Notes: generated by a model from the sequence alone, not told the origin. A stretch of DNA of 64,000 nucleotides from Streptomyces peucetius (GCF_025854275.1 NZ_CP107567.1:5146001-5210000), one strand, 5' to 3'; shown: positions 24,806 to 34,297, numbered from the stretch's first letter. Made by a program: numbers and translations.

Positions 24806-26968
24806 TCAGCCGCCGAGCCCCAGTGACCGCTTGAGGAAGTCGACCTGGAGCAGCAGCAGGTTCTCCGCGATCTGCTCCTGCGGCGTCATATGGGTCACTC
24901 CCGTCAGTGGCAGCACCTCGTGCGGGCGGCCCGCGGCCAGCAGCGCCGAGGAGAGGCGCAGTGCATGGGCCACCACGACATTGTCGTCCGCCAGACCATG
25001 GACGATCATCAGCGGCCGTGCCGGGCCCTCCACGGCCGTCAGCCCGGCATCGGTGACCAGCGAGTTCGCCGCGTACGCAGCGGGACGGTCACCGGGGTCG
25101 CCCAGATAGCGCTCGGTGTAGTGGGTGTCGTAGAGCCGCCAGTCGGTCACCGGGGCGCCCGCCACCGCCGCGTGGAAGACGTCAGGACGGCGCAGCACCG
25201 CCATCGCCGCCAGATATCCGCCGTACGACCAGCCGCGGACGGCCACCCGGGACAGGTCGAGCGGGAAGGACCCGGCCAGGGCGTGCAGTGCCTCGATCTG
25301 GTCGTCCAGCGTCACGGTGAAGTCCCCGGCGATCGCCTTCTCCCAGCCCGGGGAGCGGCCGGGGGTGCCGCGGCCGTCCGCGACGACGACGGCGAAGCCC
25401 TGGTCGGCGAACCACTGCGAGGTCAGATACGGGTTGTGGGCGGCCAGCACGCGCTGACCGTGCGGACCCCCGTACGGGTCCATCAGCACCGGCAGCGGGC
25501 CGTCCGACTCCTGGTGGTCCGACGGCAGCAGCACGGCGCACGGAATCCGCCGCGCCCCGGCCTGTGTCAGCACCGGCCGGGCGCGCAGCACCGGCTGCTC
25601 GGCGTGCGAGGCGACGAGCGCGATCTGCTTGCCGTCCCTGAGCACCTGGACCGTGGCGCCGCTCGCGTCCGTGCGGGACGACGCGAGGACGGTCACCCCG
25701 CCCGCGCGTACCGCGGCATGGACGCCGGGTCCTTCCGAGACGCGCTCGACGCCCAGTTCGTTCACCCGGTACACATGGATCTCGCCGGTCTCCGGCCGCG
25801 CGGCGTCCTCGCCCGCCGCAGCCGAGACCAGTACGTCGCTCTCTCCGATGTCCAGCACCGCGCGCATCTGCAACTGCGGGCCGGTCAGCACCCGGTCGCC
25901 GACGGCGAGCACCCGCGCCCCGCCCTCGTCCGCGATCCGCACCAGCCGGCCGGCGCCGAAGCCGCGCGCGTGCGACGAGTCCGGGGCCCAGGCGGGCACC
26001 CCGGGGAAGAGTTCCAGCCACGCGGCGTCCTCGTCCACATGCACGGTCCGGGTTCTGCCCGACTCCGGATCGGCCGCCAGATGGACCTGGGTGCGCTGGT
26101 CCCGGGACTGCACGAGCAGCAGCGGAGCGCCGGCCGCCGACCAGTGCACGCGCGCCAGGTACGGATAGCGGTCCCGTTCCCAACTCACCTCCGTGCGCTC
26201 CCCGTCCAGGGTGACGAAGAACAGCCGTACGTCGGCGTTGGGCGTGCCCGCGGCGGGATACGCGACCTTCGCCGGCTCCCGGTCCGGGTGCGCCGGGTCG
26301 GGGATCCACCAGCGCCGCACCTCGCGTTCGTCGGCGCGGGCGACGAGCAGTCCGTCCGAGTCCGGTGACCACCAGAAGCCTCGAGAGCGGTCCATCTCCT
26401 CGGCGGCGACGAACTCCGCGAGACCGTAGGTGACGTGCTCGTCGTCCGGCTCGGCCAGCGCACGGTCCCCCTCGCCCTCCGCGCCCGTCACCCGCAGCGC
26501 GCCGCCCGACACATAGGCGACGAGCCGGCCGTCCGGGGAGGGCCGGGGGTCCAGCACGGGCCCCGGCACGGTCAGTTCGCGTGCCGTACCGGCCCGCAGC
26601 TCCGCGGTGAACAGCCGCCCGGACAAGGTGAACGCCGCCAACTCGACCGCCTGGTCGACCGCGTAGCCGACGATTCCGGCGGAGCCTTCCCTGCTGCGCT
26701 CGCGCCGGGCGCGCTCCTCGGCGGACAGCTCCTCGGCGGAGCCGCCCAGCAACTCCCGCGGGTCCGCGGCCGGACGCTCCAGCGGCGGGCCGTGGCCGTC
26801 CAGGTCGAGCACCCACAGCAGTCCCGACCGGTCGGTCCCGGACGCCGAGCGCAGGAACACCAGGCGCGACCCGTCCGGGGACACGGTGAAGGCGCGGGGG
26901 GCGCCCAGCGTGAAGCGCTGGGTCCGCGCGGACTGACGCGGAAAGGAGAGCGGCGGCGTCGACGTCAT
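24806..26968 (-). CDS. S9 family prolyl oligopeptidase-like serine peptidase (dipeptidyl-peptidase IV type)
   Basis: This 720-residue protein has an N-terminal beta-propeller (about 1-450) with a DPP IV N-terminal-like pattern and a C-terminal alpha/beta-hydrolase domain. The nucleophile is Ser581 in GWSYGGY, with Asp661 (GLADDN) and His693 (GVTHM) completing the triad. It should cleave short peptides, often after Pro. There is no signal peptide, so it is probably cytoplasmic. The nearby oligopeptide importers make a role in using imported peptides plausible but unproven. ATG with AAGG about 8 nt upstream. Confidence 0.9.
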   Translation of the reverse strand: MTSTPPLSFPRQSARTQRFTLGAPRAFTVSPDGSRLVFLRSASGTDRSGLLWVLDLDGHGPPLERPAADPRELLGGSAEELSAEERARRERSREGSAGIVGYAVDQAVELAAFTLSGRLFTAELRAGTARELTVPGPVLDPRPSPDGRLVAYVSGGALRVTGAEGEGDRALAEPDDEHVTYGLAEFVAAEEMDRSRGFWWSPDSDGLLVARADEREVRRWWIPDPAHPDREPAKVAYPAAGTPNADVRLFFVTLDGERTEVSWERDRYPYLARVHWSAAGAPLLLVQSRDQRTQVHLAADPESGRTRTVHVDEDAAWLELFPGVPAWAPDSSHARGFGAGRLVRIADEGGARVLAVGDRVLTGPQLQMRAVLDIGESDVLVSAAAGEDAARPETGEIHVYRVNELGVERVSEGPGVHAAVRAGGVTVLASSRTDASGATVQVLRDGKQIALVASHAEQPVLRARPVLTQAGARRIPCAVLLPSDHQESDGPLPVLMDPYGGPHGQRVLAAHNPYLTSQWFADQGFAVVVADGRGTPGRSPGWEKAIAGDFTVTLDDQIEALHALAGSFPLDLSRVAVRGWSYGGYLAAMAVLRRPDVFHAAVAGAPVTDWRLYDTHYTERYLGDPGDRPAAYAANSLVTDAGLTAVEGPARPLMIVHGLADDNVVVAHALRLSSALLAAGRPHEVLPLTGVTHMTPQEQIAENLLLLQVDFLKRSLGLGG

Positions 26969-27070
26969 GGATCCGAACCTTAGGCGCTGTGCGCCCCCGT
27001 GTGCTGCCGTGCACCGATCGATGCCTGGGTACGGATAGTTATGATCCGTAGCGCAAGGTGGGTATGAACC

Positions 27071-27094
27071 TCCTGGCACATGTCCTGGCACATG
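27071..27094. repeat. 12-bp perfect tandem repeat in a divergent promoter region
   Basis: TCCTGGCACATG occurs twice head to tail, 44 bp before the start of the 64-residue membrane protein gene and about 100 bp from the start of the divergent peptidase gene. It could be a paired protein-binding site. Confidence 0.4.
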
Positions 27095-27137
27095 CAACTG
27101 GCCCGTCCCGACCGAATATCTGTGGAGGTGAACCGCC

Positions 27138-27332
27138 GTGGCACTCTCGATTTCGGCGGTGGTGCTGCTGGCGATCGTCGTCTTCCTGCTGATCCGGAAA
27201 TCCGGGCTGAAGGGGGGACATGCGGCGGTCTGCGTGTTGCTCGGGTTCTACCTCGCAAGCTCGTCGATCGCGCCGACCATCACGGAGCTGACGACGAACG
27301 TCGCGGGGATGATCGGGGGCATCAAGTTCTGA
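27138..27332 (+). CDS. Small conserved membrane protein
   Basis: This 64-residue protein has two hydrophobic helices (about 4-20 and 29-45) joined by a short basic loop (RKSGLKGGH) and a polar C-terminal segment with Thr and Gly. Function unknown. The GTG start is strongly supported by GGAGGTGA 6 nt upstream. It stands 38 bp ahead of mshB in the same direction and may be cotranscribed with it. Confidence 0.75.
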   Translation: MALSISAVVLLAIVVFLLIRKSGLKGGHAAVCVLLGFYLASSSIAPTITELTTNVAGMIGGIKF

Positions 27333-27370
27333 CCCGGACACCGCCGCGGCACCCGTTCTAGGGTGTCCGT

Positions 27371-28258
27371 ATGAAGGATCTCCCCGCCCGCCGTCTGCTC
27401 CTGGTGCATGCCCACCCGGACGACGAGTCGATCAACAACGGCGCCACGATGGCCCTGTACGCGGCCTCCGGCGCCCATGTCACGTTGGTGACGTGCACGC
27501 TCGGCGAGGAGGGCGAGGTCATTCCGGACGATCTCGCCCATCTCGCACCGGACCGGGAGGACCGGCTGGGGCCCCACCGGGTCGGGGAACTGGCCGCCGC
27601 GATGAAGGAACTGGGCGTCACCGACCACCGTTTCCTCGGTGGCAGGGGTCGTTTCCGGGACTCCGGGATGATGGGACTCGAGCAGAACCACCGCGAAGGG
27701 GCGTTCTGGAGCGCCGACATCGACGAGGCGGCGGGGTACCTCGTGGAGGTCGTCCGCTCGGTGCGTCCGCAGGTGCTGGTGACCTACGACCCCGACGGCG
27801 GGTACGGGCACCCCGACCACATCCAGGCCCACCGCGTGGCCATGCGGGCCGCCGAACTGGCCGCGGACCCCGGCTTCCGGCCGGATCTCGGAGCGCCGCA
27901 CAAGATCGCGAAGATCTACTGGAACCGTGTCGCACGGTCGGCGGCCGAAGAGGGCTTCGCACGGCTGCGGGCAGCCGGGGCGGACTTCCCCGGCATCGCC
28001 GAGATCGGTGACATCCCCGGCGTGGTGGATGATTCGGACATCACCACCGAGATCGACGGCACCGCGTTCGCGGAGCGAAAGGCGGCCGCGATGCGTGCGC
28101 ACACCACTCAGATCGCCGTGGACGGTCCGTTCTTCGCGCTCTCCAACGACCTGGGGCAGCCCCTGTTCACCACCGAGTACTACCAGTTGGTCGTCGGTGA
28201 GTCCGGAGCGGCGCCCGGTGAGCGCGAGTACGACCTTTTCGCGGGGGTTCCGGCGTGA
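27371..28258 (+). CDS. mshB: N-acetyl-glucosaminyl-inositol deacetylase (mycothiol biosynthesis)
   Basis: This 295-residue zinc enzyme removes the acetyl group from N-acetylglucosaminyl-inositol, the second dedicated step of mycothiol synthesis in Actinobacteria. The metal site is AHPDDE at 14-19 (His15, Asp18) with the second histidine in GHPDH near 143-147; the LmbE-like fold and length fit MshB. ATG follows a short spacer. It overlaps the next gene by 4 bp (GTGA), so the membrane protein downstream is translationally coupled. Confidence 0.93.
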   Translation: MKDLPARRLLLVHAHPDDESINNGATMALYAASGAHVTLVTCTLGEEGEVIPDDLAHLAPDREDRLGPHRVGELAAAMKELGVTDHRFLGGRGRFRDSGMMGLEQNHREGAFWSADIDEAAGYLVEVVRSVRPQVLVTYDPDGGYGHPDHIQAHRVAMRAAELAADPGFRPDLGAPHKIAKIYWNRVARSAAEEGFARLRAAGADFPGIAEIGDIPGVVDDSDITTEIDGTAFAERKAAAMRAHTTQIAVDGPFFALSNDLGQPLFTTEYYQLVVGESGAAPGEREYDLFAGVPA

Positions 28259-28797
28259 GCGGCAGCGGCAGGACGGGAAGCGGTAACGCGGGCAAGGGCG
28301 GCAGCGGCAGGGCAGGGAGCGGTGACGCGGGCAGGAGTACGGGGAGCGGCGGCGCGGGCGGGAGCACGGCGAGTGGCGGGGGCGGCGAGCGCGGGACCGG
28401 TTCCTGGCTGACCCGGTCCCCGCAGCTTCCCCGGCCCGGCCGGATCGCGGCGTACGGCGTGCTCCTGATCCTGGGCGCGGCCGTCGGCGCGGCGGGCTCG
28501 CTCGTCCAGGCCGCCTGGTTCCCCGGCGGGTTGGCCCTGGCGCTGCTGGCCTCGGCAGGTCTGTTCCTGGGCTCCGTGCGGGCGACGGGCACCCAGTTCG
28601 GGGTGGCGTCCTCGGCGGTGGGCTGGCTCGCGGCGATCGTCGTGCTCAGCGTGGGACGCCCGGAAGGCGACGCGATGTTCGGCGCCGGGATCGGACCGCT
28701 CGTCTTCATGCTCGGCGGCATGGCGGCCGCTGTGATGTGTGCCACCATGTCGCGGTTGCCGCGACCCGGCGGTGAGCCGGAACGACTTGGCGGATAG
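28255..28797 (+). CDS. DUF6113-like membrane protein coupled to mshB
   Basis: This 180-residue protein of unknown function has a 50-residue Gly/Ser/Ala-rich N-terminus built from GSG/GNAG-type repeats, then about four helices ([17 protein letters not shown] onward) and a short basic tail. It is found beside mshB in relatives, and mycobacteria have a membrane protein at the matching place (Rv1171). The GTG overlaps the mshB stop codon. Because the repeat region is so biased, the true start could be a little further in. Confidence 0.7.
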   Translation: MSGSGRTGSGNAGKGGSGRAGSGDAGRSTGSGGAGGSTASGGGGERGTGSWLTRSPQLPRPGRIAAYGVLLILGAAVGAAGSLVQAAWFPGGLALALLASAGLFLGSVRATGTQFGVASSAVGWLAAIVVLSVGRPEGDAMFGAGIGPLVFMLGGMAAAVMCATMSRLPRPGGEPERLGG

Positions 28798-29031
28798 TCG
28801 CCGACAGGACCCCAGCAATCAGCCGGTGTGACCGGCCCCCTAGGGTGGGTCGCCCCACGGGGTGGGTAGCCGCTGAACTGACCATGCCCGTACGGTCGGC
28901 GGAAGGCCGCTTCCCGCAGTCCCGGGGTGTCCGTCGGCGGTGGCCAGTATGGTGGTGCGCGCCGCCGAGCCGCCCGCAGCAGAAAGCTATCCAGTAAGAA
29001 CGGGCGGCGAAGCCAACCGGGAGAACCTGCT

Positions 29032-31224
29032 TTGAGTCGTGAAACTGACAGTTCGTCCGCCGGCCCCCAGGGGCGCGGTGGAGCCGCGTACCCCTCCGGG
29101 ACACCGCCGTACGGATCGCGCCAGTATCCGTCGCTGCACCCGCAGGACGCCTCCGACGAGGCCGGGGAAGCAGCGCCCGAGCAGCAGCCGGAAGAGAAGA
29201 AGACCGAGACGACGCTGACGACGCGCATCCGGATCAACATCCCGGGTTCGCGGCCGATCCCGCCGGTCGTGATGCGTACGCCGATGAGCGACGTGGACGC
29301 GGGGCCCGGCGCCGACACGTCCAGGACGTCAGGTTCGGGGACGAGGGCCGGTACGGGCCCCGGGTCCGCCTCGGCGTCCACCACGGCAGCCTCCGAGCGG
29401 GAGAGCGAGCGTACGGGCGGCACGCCGCGCCCCGGAGCGCCGGCGGCGGGCCCGTCGGCACCGGCGGCCGAGGGGAAGCCGCCGGCCAGCGACTGGTTCG
29501 CGCCGCGCAGGCCGGCGGCAGGCTCACCGCCGGCGGGCGCGACGCCCGGGCCGGGTGCCGGTGCGGGTGCGCCCGCCGGTGGGATGCCGGGACCCGGCGG
29601 TCCGAGCGGGGGCCCGGGTGGTCCTGGCGGCGGTCCCGGTGCGCCGCAGGGTCCCGGTGGCCCCGGTGGCCGGAGCGGCCCCGGCGGTCCCGGAGCCGGC
29701 TCCCCGCGCTCGGGCCTGGCGGCTCTCGCGGACCAGACCGGTGGCCCCGCAGCGCCCCCCGGGCCGGGCGGTCCTCCCGGCGGCCGTGGCCCCGGCAACG
29801 GCTTCGCGCCGCCGCCCGGGCGTACCACGCCCCCGCCCGGCGCACCGGACCGCAACGGCGCTCCCGCGGGTCCGACGGCCGGACCGGCCACCGGTGACAT
29901 GCCGCTCGGCCCGCGTACCGGCAGTCCGGCACCGGGCACGGGTGCACCGTCGGTGCCCCGGATGTCCGACGACACGGCGGTGCTCACCCCGCAGAGGTCA
30001 GCGCCCGAAGGCGGCGGGCACGTCTCCGGTGACACGCTGACCAGCGGCATGCCGGTGGTACCCGGCGCGCACCGCTCGCCGTTCGCGCCCCTCGGCGGAC
30101 CGGACAACGGCCCCGGCACCGGCCCCAACCCGATCCTGGCCCAGCGGTCCGCTCCGCCGGCCGCGGACGGCGGCTTCTCCGTACCGGAGTTCCCGGCCGG
30201 TCCCGGTGGCGGCCCCGTGGCCCCCGATGCCGCGGACAGGCCCGCGCCCCGGCCGGCACCGACGCCCCCGCCGGCCAGGAAGGGCCGCTCCAAGCTGGTC
30301 CTGGCCGGAGCGGGTGTGGTCGGCCTGCTCGGTATCGCGTACGGCGCAGGGCTGCTGCTCAACCACTCCGACGTGCCCAAGAGCACCACGGTCCTGGGCG
30401 TCGACATCGGCGGCGGGACGAAGGACGAGGCGGTCAACAAGCTCGAGGCCGCGTTCGGTGAGCGGGCCAAGGCACCGCTGCAGCTCTCCATCGACGGGAA
30501 GAAGGCGGAACTTCCACCGGACAAGGCCGGTCTGTCCCTGGACAGCCAGGCCACCGTCCGCGGGGCCGCCGGCAGCGACTACAACCCGGTCTCCGTCATC
30601 GGCTCCCTCTTCGGCGGCGAGCGCGTCGCCCCGCCGATGATCGTCGTCGACGAGGAGAAGCTGAGCGTCGCCCTCGCCGACCTGGCGGGCGGCGCCGGGC
30701 CCTCCAGCGACGGCACGATCAGGTTCGAGCCCGGGAAGGCCGTCGCCGTCCCCGGGAAGCCGGGCAAAGCGCTGGACGTCGGCCGCGCGATGATCTCCGT
30801 CAAGGACGCCTACCGCGCCCAGGTGCAGACCGGAGCTCCGAACGTGGTGGAGCTGCCCGTGACCACCCGCGAGCCGACCATCACGCAGGCCGAGCTCGAC
30901 CGGGCGATGAAGGAGTTCGCGGAGCCGGCCATGTCCGGTCTGATCACGATCAAGGCCGGCAGCAAGTCGATCCAGTTCGGACCGACGAAGTCGCTGCCGA
31001 AGATCCTCTCGGTGAAGGCGATCGACGGCAGGCTGGTCGAGGTCTACGACAAGGAGGCCATCGACACCCTGCTCGAGGGCGTCTTCGACGGCATCATGAT
31101 CACCAAGGGCGACGGCAAGAAGCACGAGGTCTCCCCGGACGACGTGGCCGCCGTGATGGGTCCTGCCCTCCGCGGCAAGACCCCCGCGGAGCGCACGGCG
31201 GTCATCGAGCTGAACCCGAGCTGA
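29032..31224 (+). CDS. Gly/Pro-rich single-pass membrane protein with peptidoglycan-binding-like domains
   Basis: This protein has about 730 residues. The first ~420 are low complexity (Gly, Pro, Ala, with GPGGPGG runs) and presumably cytoplasmic. One helix follows near 425-445 (LVLAGAGVVGLLGIAYGAGLLL), then an external part with two YoaR-type PG_binding_4-like domains (segments LGVDIGGGTKDEAV and GKAVAVPGKPGKALD). In many proteins these domains precede VanW; no VanW domain is present here. A cell-wall role is inferred. The start is TTG with GGGAGAA upstream; the frame is open 35 codons further. A terminator follows. Confidence 0.75.
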   Translation: MSRETDSSSAGPQGRGGAAYPSGTPPYGSRQYPSLHPQDASDEAGEAAPEQQPEEKKTETTLTTRIRINIPGSRPIPPVVMRTPMSDVDAGPGADTSRTSGSGTRAGTGPGSASASTTAASERESERTGGTPRPGAPAAGPSAPAAEGKPPASDWFAPRRPAAGSPPAGATPGPGAGAGAPAGGMPGPGGPSGGPGGPGGGPGAPQGPGGPGGRSGPGGPGAGSPRSGLAALADQTGGPAAPPGPGGPPGGRGPGNGFAPPPGRTTPPPGAPDRNGAPAGPTAGPATGDMPLGPRTGSPAPGTGAPSVPRMSDDTAVLTPQRSAPEGGGHVSGDTLTSGMPVVPGAHRSPFAPLGGPDNGPGTGPNPILAQRSAPPAADGGFSVPEFPAGPGGGPVAPDAADRPAPRPAPTPPPARKGRSKLVLAGAGVVGLLGIAYGAGLLLNHSDVPKSTTVLGVDIGGGTKDEAVNKLEAAFGERAKAPLQLSIDGKKAELPPDKAGLSLDSQATVRGAAGSDYNPVSVIGSLFGGERVAPPMIVVDEEKLSVALADLAGGAGPSSDGTIRFEPGKAVAVPGKPGKALDVGRAMISVKDAYRAQVQTGAPNVVELPVTTREPTITQAELDRAMKEFAEPAMSGLITIKAGSKSIQFGPTKSLPKILSVKAIDGRLVEVYDKEAIDTLLEGVFDGIMITKGDGKKHEVSPDDVAAVMGPALRGKTPAERTAVIELNPS

Positions 31225-31249
31225 GCGGTCTCCACGGAACTCTGCTGTC

Positions 31250-31290
31250 GACGGAGCCCCTCGCCCGAAACCGGGTGGAGGGGCTCCGTC
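31250..31290 (+). terminator. Terminator after the peptidoglycan-binding-like gene
   Basis: A perfect 13-bp stem (GACGGAGCCCCTC at 31250-31262 with 31278-31290) with further pairing in the loop lies 26 bp past the stop codon. Confidence 0.8.
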
Positions 31291-31432
31291 GCGGAGCGTA
31301 CGCCTGTGAGATCGGCGGCTGATGGCCCCGCACGAAACAAGCCCGAGGTCGCCGCCGCTGACCGGGTGCCTGCTCGGAAAATCTCTTCCGTGGGATCGGT
31401 GAAGTGGCACGAACGGACGCCGTTCGACATGA

Positions 31433-31585
31433 GACCTGGCTGCGCTCGCGCGCGACGCCCTGGCCGTCCCCGGTGTGGATGACCGTTCGCACCTGGTGGC
31501 GGTGTCCCGGTCGGGCTTCAAGGCGGAGGGGGGCGCTGCGGCGTACGGACCGGAGCAGCTCATGGCGGCGTGGGCGCCGACGTGA
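31433..31585 (+). pseudogene. Decayed C-terminal gene fragment
   Basis: About 50 codons in one frame have protein-like composition (ARDALAVPGVDDRSHLVAV, then SRSGF and YGPEQLMAAW) and end at TGA. An in-frame stop lies immediately upstream and there is no start codon or ribosome site. The segment resembles the C-terminal tail of DUF234/ATPase-type proteins, but too weakly for a firm name. It looks like the remnant of a lost gene. Confidence 0.35.
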
Positions 31586-31895
31586 CTATGGCATCCCTTC
31601 CCCACGGCGCTGCTCGGCCGATCGCGCCCGCACGGTGGCGACCTCGGCCCGATTCTGACCACGTCCTCGGCGTCCACATCGGAGTCTGAAGGCTCGCGGG
31701 GACTTCGGCCTCCGATTCGGCTGCGGTGATGGCTTCGTCGACGTGCGCGAACGTCGATGCTGCAAGGGCCGGCCGTGCCGCTTTCTCGCGGCCGGCGGGC
31801 ACCAGGAAGGCCGACACGTCCAGACCGGTCTCCGCCGCGGCCGCAAGGATCGACTCGGCATCGACAGGGCTGATGGTGCCGTGCCTTCTGGTTAG
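31560..31895 (-). pseudogene. Decayed antitoxin-like fragment
   Basis: One leftward frame reads GTISPVDAESILAAAAETG, then LDVSAFLV and AGREKAARPALA and a short AHVDEAITAAE helix. This spacing resembles small ribbon-helix-helix or antitoxin-like proteins of Actinobacteria. No ATG or GTG stands at the expected beginning, and the last 40 codons lose protein-like composition, as if frameshifted. It overlaps the tail of the fragment on the other strand. The stretch 31586-31964 holds no other gene I can support. Confidence 0.35.
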
Positions 31896-31950
31896 CGACA
31901 GGGGCGCGCTCGGCCCCGGAAACCCGTAGCCCGTTGGCCGAGCCCGGCGT

Positions 31951-31956
31951 TATTGT
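31951..31956 (+). promoter_or_regulatory. -10 box of a leaderless transcript
   Basis: TATTGT lies 8 bases before the ATG at 31965, and there is no ribosome site. The TATTGT-N8-ATG spacing puts the transcription start at or next to the A of the start codon. Confidence 0.45.
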
Positions 31957-31964
31957 CCAGCCGT

Positions 31965-32318
31965 ATGAGCGGCAGCCCCGTCACCACCACACTCTGGCGT
32001 CCCACCGGCCCCGTCGAGCTCGATCTCGTGCGGCAGTCGGGGTGGCGGGCGTGGCCGCCGAGGTTGCCGGAGCAGCCGATCTTCTACCCCGTGCTCAACG
32101 AGGACTACGCGGTCCGCATCGCGCGTGACTGGAACGTCAAGCACGACGGCGCCGGCTTCGTCACGCGCTTCGAGGTCGAGTCGGAGTTCGTCGCGCGGTA
32201 TCCCGCTCGGCAGGCCGGCGGGGAGACGATCCTGGAGCTGTGGGTGCCGGCCGAGGAGCTCGACGAGTTCAACGCGCACATCGTGGGGGAGATCCAGGTC
32301 GTGCACGAGTTCCGCTGA
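31965..32318 (+). CDS. Conserved small protein (ADP-ribosylation/crystallin J1 type in Streptomyces annotations)
   Basis: This 117-residue soluble protein has the family features TLWRPTGPVEL near the N-terminus, a central YPVLNEDYA and a C-terminal EFNAHIVG. In Streptomyces genomes such proteins carry an ADP-ribosylation/crystallin J1 label, but no ADP-ribosylglycohydrolase catalytic motif is visible, so the biochemical role is unknown. The ATG lacks a ribosome site; a TATTGT box 8 bp upstream suggests a leaderless mRNA. It follows the decayed region and converges on the next gene. Confidence 0.75.
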   Translation: MSGSPVTTTLWRPTGPVELDLVRQSGWRAWPPRLPEQPIFYPVLNEDYAVRIARDWNVKHDGAGFVTRFEVESEFVARYPARQAGGETILELWVPAEELDEFNAHIVGEIQVVHEFR

Positions 32319-32338
32319 GCGGGGCGGGTCGGGCGCGT

Positions 32339-33163
32339 TCAGTTCAGGCGGGCCCGGGCCGCCCGTGCCTGGCTCCTGATCGCCTCCGCCGCCGTCGGCT
32401 CGACCGCGTCCACGACCTCCGCGTACGCGTCCATCTCCGCCGCGCCCGTCATGAAGTCGCCGCGTTGTACGAGCAGCTGGGCCCGCTCGAAACGCAGCCG
32501 GGCCGGGCGGGAGGGGAGGAGGAGCAGGAGGTCCAGCGCCCAGAGGGCGACCCCGGAGTGTTCGGGGCGCAGGGCCGCCCAGGCGCGGATGTTGTTGAGG
32601 ATGCGCGAGACCACGGCGAGCGGATCGGCGGGGGACAGCATCGACGGGGTCAGGGAGGTGCCCGTCGTGCCGGCGACGAGGAGTTCGGCGTCCGGGCCGG
32701 ACAGGACGCGGCCGGCCGCGAAGGGGTCGGCCAGCACCTGTTCCTCGGGGTCGCCGAAGCCGACGACGAAATGGCCCGGCAGGGCCACCCCGTAGACGTG
32801 CCCGCCCGCACGGCGGGCGACCTCCGTCCAGACGACGGAGAGCAGGATCGGCAGGCCGCGGCGGCGGCGCAGGACCTGGTGGAGGAGCGAGGACTCCAGG
32901 TGCTGGTAGTCGCCCGGGGTGCCGTGGAAGCCCTCGCGGCCGCCGAGCAGTTCGGCCAGGGCGGCCGCCCAGGCGTGCGGGCCGCGCAGCCCGTACGGGA
33001 CCATCCCGGCCAGGCGGTCCAGCTCGATCTGGGCCGCGTCCATGGCCGCCTCGTCCAGTGACGGGTCCGCCTCCGCGCCGATGAGCAGGCAGAGCAGGGC
33101 CAGGTCCGGGCGTTCGGAGCGGGCCTCCTCGGCGAAGCGGGACCGCCGGTCGTTCTCATGCAT
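32339..33163 (-). CDS. SirB1/transglutaminase-like family protein
   Basis: This 274-residue protein is of the Transglut_core2/SirB1 group. The core segments are LLHQVLRRRRGLPILLSVVW, GVALPGHFVVGF and ADPFAAGR. The transglutaminase fold is kept, but the Cys position of true transglutaminases is not obvious here, as is usual for SirB1, and the biological role is unknown. The C-terminal part is helical with TPR-like character (LRFERAQLLVQRGDF). It lies 21 bp downstream of the GNAT gene in the same direction, probably cotranscribed. Confidence 0.75.
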   Translation of the reverse strand: MHENDRRSRFAEEARSERPDLALLCLLIGAEADPSLDEAAMDAAQIELDRLAGMVPYGLRGPHAWAAALAELLGGREGFHGTPGDYQHLESSLLHQVLRRRRGLPILLSVVWTEVARRAGGHVYGVALPGHFVVGFGDPEEQVLADPFAAGRVLSGPDAELLVAGTTGTSLTPSMLSPADPLAVVSRILNNIRAWAALRPEHSGVALWALDLLLLLPSRPARLRFERAQLLVQRGDFMTGAAEMDAYAEVVDAVEPTAAEAIRSQARAARARLN

Positions 33164-33184
33164 GACTGACTCGTGCCCCCGGAC

Positions 33185-34183
33185 CTACCGCGCCCGGTAG
33201 TGGTGATAGTGGTGATGGACCGAGAATCCCATGCCGGCGTACAGGGCGCGCCCACCGCCGTTGTCGGACTCCACCTGGAGCCAGGCCGCGGACGCGCCCT
33301 CGTCGAGAGCCCGGCGGGCCAGGGCGGCCATGACTGCCGACGCGAGGCCCTGACGCCGGAGTTCCGGGTCGACCTCCACCGCCATGAAGCCGGCCCAGCG
33401 TCCGTCGACCACACAGCGGCCGATGGCGGCGGGGACGTCACCGGAGCCGGGTATGGAGGCGAACCACACCGAAGGGCCGCTGCCCAGGACCTCGAGCACG
33501 TGTGGTCCCGGCACACCGAACCGCTGGTAGCGCCGTAGCCACGCCTCGTCGACGGAGCGGGAGAGCACGACCCGCGAGACGTCGGCGTCGAGGTCTCCCA
33601 CCGCCGCCAGCCCCCCGATCTGCACCTGCGCGGACACCTCGCGCTCCCAGTCGCGTGCCTCCAGCTCGGTGCAGAGCTCCTCCTGCGTCCCTGCCGCGCC
33701 GGTCGCCGTCTGGATGTACGCCGGAAGGCCGCGGGCCGCGTACCAGTCACGCACCCGCGTCAGCGCGTCGTCCAGCGGGAGGCCGGGACCGCCGAGCGGC
33801 AGCACGGAATTGGCGCGCCGGGTGAATCCGGCGGCGGCCCGCAGCTCCCAGTCGCCGAGCCGCTCGCTCTCCACCGGCTGCCACGCACGCGCCGTGACCC
33901 TGGCGAGCTCGTGGAAGTCCGCCGCGGGAACGCCCCTGCGCCGGGCGGGCGCCGCCGGTACGACCTTCCCCGCGACCACCGAGGATTCCGGGATGCGGAC
34001 ACTCTCGCCGGTCCTTCGTGTGATCACCAGCACACCGTCGGTCCAGGATGCGAGAACACCCACCGTGTCGGTGAACTTCGTGCCCGTTGCTTCAGCCTCA
34101 CTCGACCGTCGTACCGAGACGCGTTTTCCCACGTCAGAGGGTGTGATGCGGATTTCGAGCCGTCCGCCCGCAGTGAATTCCAC
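33185..34183 (-). CDS. Rv0428c-type GNAT acetyltransferase with N-terminal SH3-like domain
   Basis: This 332-residue protein begins with an SH3-like beta-barrel (residues ~5-70: RLEIRITPSDVGKRVSVRR and a SVRIPESSVV strand), followed by a linker and a C-terminal GNAT domain. The acetyl-CoA loop is VDPELRRQGLASAVM, and SDNGGGRALYAGMGF closes the fold. The layout matches mycobacterial Rv0428c-like proteins; the substrate is unknown. The start used is GTG at 34183 with AGGAGG about 13 nt upstream; a TTG 12 codons earlier is the alternative. It is divergent from fdxA. Confidence 0.78.
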   Translation of the reverse strand: MEFTAGGRLEIRITPSDVGKRVSVRRSSEAEATGTKFTDTVGVLASWTDGVLVITRRTGESVRIPESSVVAGKVVPAAPARRRGVPAADFHELARVTARAWQPVESERLGDWELRAAAGFTRRANSVLPLGGPGLPLDDALTRVRDWYAARGLPAYIQTATGAAGTQEELCTELEARDWEREVSAQVQIGGLAAVGDLDADVSRVVLSRSVDEAWLRRYQRFGVPGPHVLEVLGSGPSVWFASIPGSGDVPAAIGRCVVDGRWAGFMAVEVDPELRRQGLASAVMAALARRALDEGASAAWLQVESDNGGGRALYAGMGFSVHHHYHHYRAR

Positions 34184-34297
34184 AGCTCTGTGAGCCCCTC
34201 CTGTTCGGATCGTTACCAAGAACGGAGATACTAGAGGCGGGCATCGACGACGCCGCGCTCCCGCGCAAGCCAGCCCTTACCGAGGAGGAACGACAGC

